Both the position numbers and the translations under genes were made by a program. The notes under the pieces are model-generated. The model had not been told where the DNA came from and did no database searches. It saw only the letters and a program-made list of their open reading frames with translations. A stretch of 5,904 bases of DNA from Gammaproteobacteria bacterium (lineage in GTDB: Bacteria; Pseudomonadota; Gammaproteobacteria; Granulosicoccales; Granulosicoccaceae). The stretch spans positions 1 through 5,904 of the forward strand of contig JAGRHW010000232.1 in NCBI GenBank assembly GCA_020444765.1, in the 5' to 3' direction. Below, piece by piece: positions 5,509-5,904 of this stretch (positions within the stretch are counted from its first letter, which is position 1; every line of letters starts with the position of its first letter).

Positions 5509-5841
5509 TCAGTCCTCGTTATCGTCCGACGGTAAACTGTCCAAATTCGCTTTCAGGTTGACGCGCTCGCGCAGTTCCTTGCCGGGCTTGAAGTGCGGCA
5601 CATGCTTGCCACGCAACGCAACCGCGTCACCGGACTTTGGATTCCTGCCAAGACGTGCCGGCCGAAAATGCAGACTGAAACTGCCGAATCCGCGAATTTC
5701 TATGCGTTCACCGCCAGCGAGCTCCATACTCATTTTTTCCAGCATGCCCTTGACCGCCAACTCCACGTCCTTGAACGCAAGATGGCTTTGCTTTCTGGCA
5801 AGTGAATCAATAAGGTCTGATTTGGTAATACTGTTGCTCAC
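5509..5841 (-). CDS. ihfB: IHF-beta, integration host factor beta subunit
   Basis: IHF-beta pairs with IHF-alpha to bind and sharply bend DNA in the nucleoid, at promoters, origins and recombination sites. The protein has 110 residues. Family features are [15 protein letters not shown] (6-20), [15 protein letters not shown] (44-58), the DNA-contacting arm [13 protein letters not shown] (60-72), where Pro68 corresponds to the proline that intercalates into DNA, and [15 protein letters not shown] (81-95). E. coli IHF-beta has 94 residues; the extra length is three N-terminal residues and an acidic tail ending SDDNED. The start is GTG, with AAGAG eight bases upstream; a nearer-upstream ATG is out of frame. 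ihfB normally follows rpsA, expected beyond base 5904. HU is excluded by the IHF-beta-specific SFSLHFR and HFKPGKELR segments. Confidence 0.96.
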   Translation of the reverse strand: MSNSITKSDLIDSLARKQSHLAFKDVELAVKGMLEKMSMELAGGERIEIRGFGSFSLHFRPARLGRNPKSGDAVALRGKHVPHFKPGKELRERVNLKANLDSLPSDDNED

Positions 5842-5854
5842 TGGTCATTCTCTT

Positions 5855-5899
5855 GTTTTCGAAAACCGATTAAAACGCGGTGTGACCTTCCCTGGTCAC
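5855..5899 (-). promoter_or_regulatory. ihfB leader: hairpin, -10-like box and palindrome
   Basis: Three elements are visible upstream of ihfB on the minus strand. GTGACC-AGGGAA-GGTCAC (5899-5882) is a 6-bp hairpin followed six bases later by TTTT, and could be a weak terminator of an upstream gene. TTTAAT (5874-5869) matches the -10 consensus at 5 of 6 positions, but no good -35 is found at 16-18 bp. GTTTTCGAAAAC (5866-5855) is a perfect 12-bp palindrome that would cover the transcription start. Confidence 0.35.
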
Positions 5900-5904
5900 C
5901 AGTG

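Overview
The window reads as a chromosomal segment of a gammaproteobacterium with moderately high GC. The evidence is the gene set and order: ihfB, lapA, lapB, pyrF in one direction is a characteristic gammaproteobacterial order (E. coli has the same four genes in this order), and the IHF-beta, LapB, PyrF and QueA sequences align closely with enteric and pseudomonad proteins. I cannot name the genus. Almost everything is on the minus strand, so genes run from high to low coordinates; the only plus-strand gene is a tRNA.

Right part (5904 to 2525, minus strand): a short leader, ihfB (beta subunit of the DNA-bending protein IHF), a 246-base intergenic region rich in short repeats, then a tightly packed unit of lapA, lapB, pyrF and a hypoxanthine-type phosphoribosyltransferase. 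lapA/lapB encode the inner-membrane pair that controls LpxC turnover and hence lipopolysaccharide synthesis; pyrF makes UMP; the phosphoribosyltransferase probably salvages purine bases. The four genes are joined by an 11-nt gap, a 1-nt gap and a 4-nt overlap, so translation is probably coupled.

Middle (2499 to 2225): a tRNA-Leu(CAA) gene on the plus strand, convergent with the phosphoribosyltransferase gene and only 25 nt from its stop codon, with a good sigma70-type promoter. It is divergent from the next gene across a 188-base region.

Left part (2224 to 1, minus strand): a predicted outer-membrane lipoprotein with one PKD-like domain and a large C-terminal region that I do not recognise, then queA (queuosine synthesis in tRNA), cut off by the window edge. 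The 60 bases before queA hold a perfect 9-bp GC-rich inverted repeat that runs into the queA start codon, and no Shine-Dalgarno sequence.

There is no sign of a defence island, CRISPR array, insertion sequence or phage. Most of the window is ordinary core genome. The items that deserve a second look are the uncharacterised lipoprotein, the inverted repeat at queA, the 8-bp duplication between lapA and lapB, and the repeat-bearing ihfB-lapA spacer.
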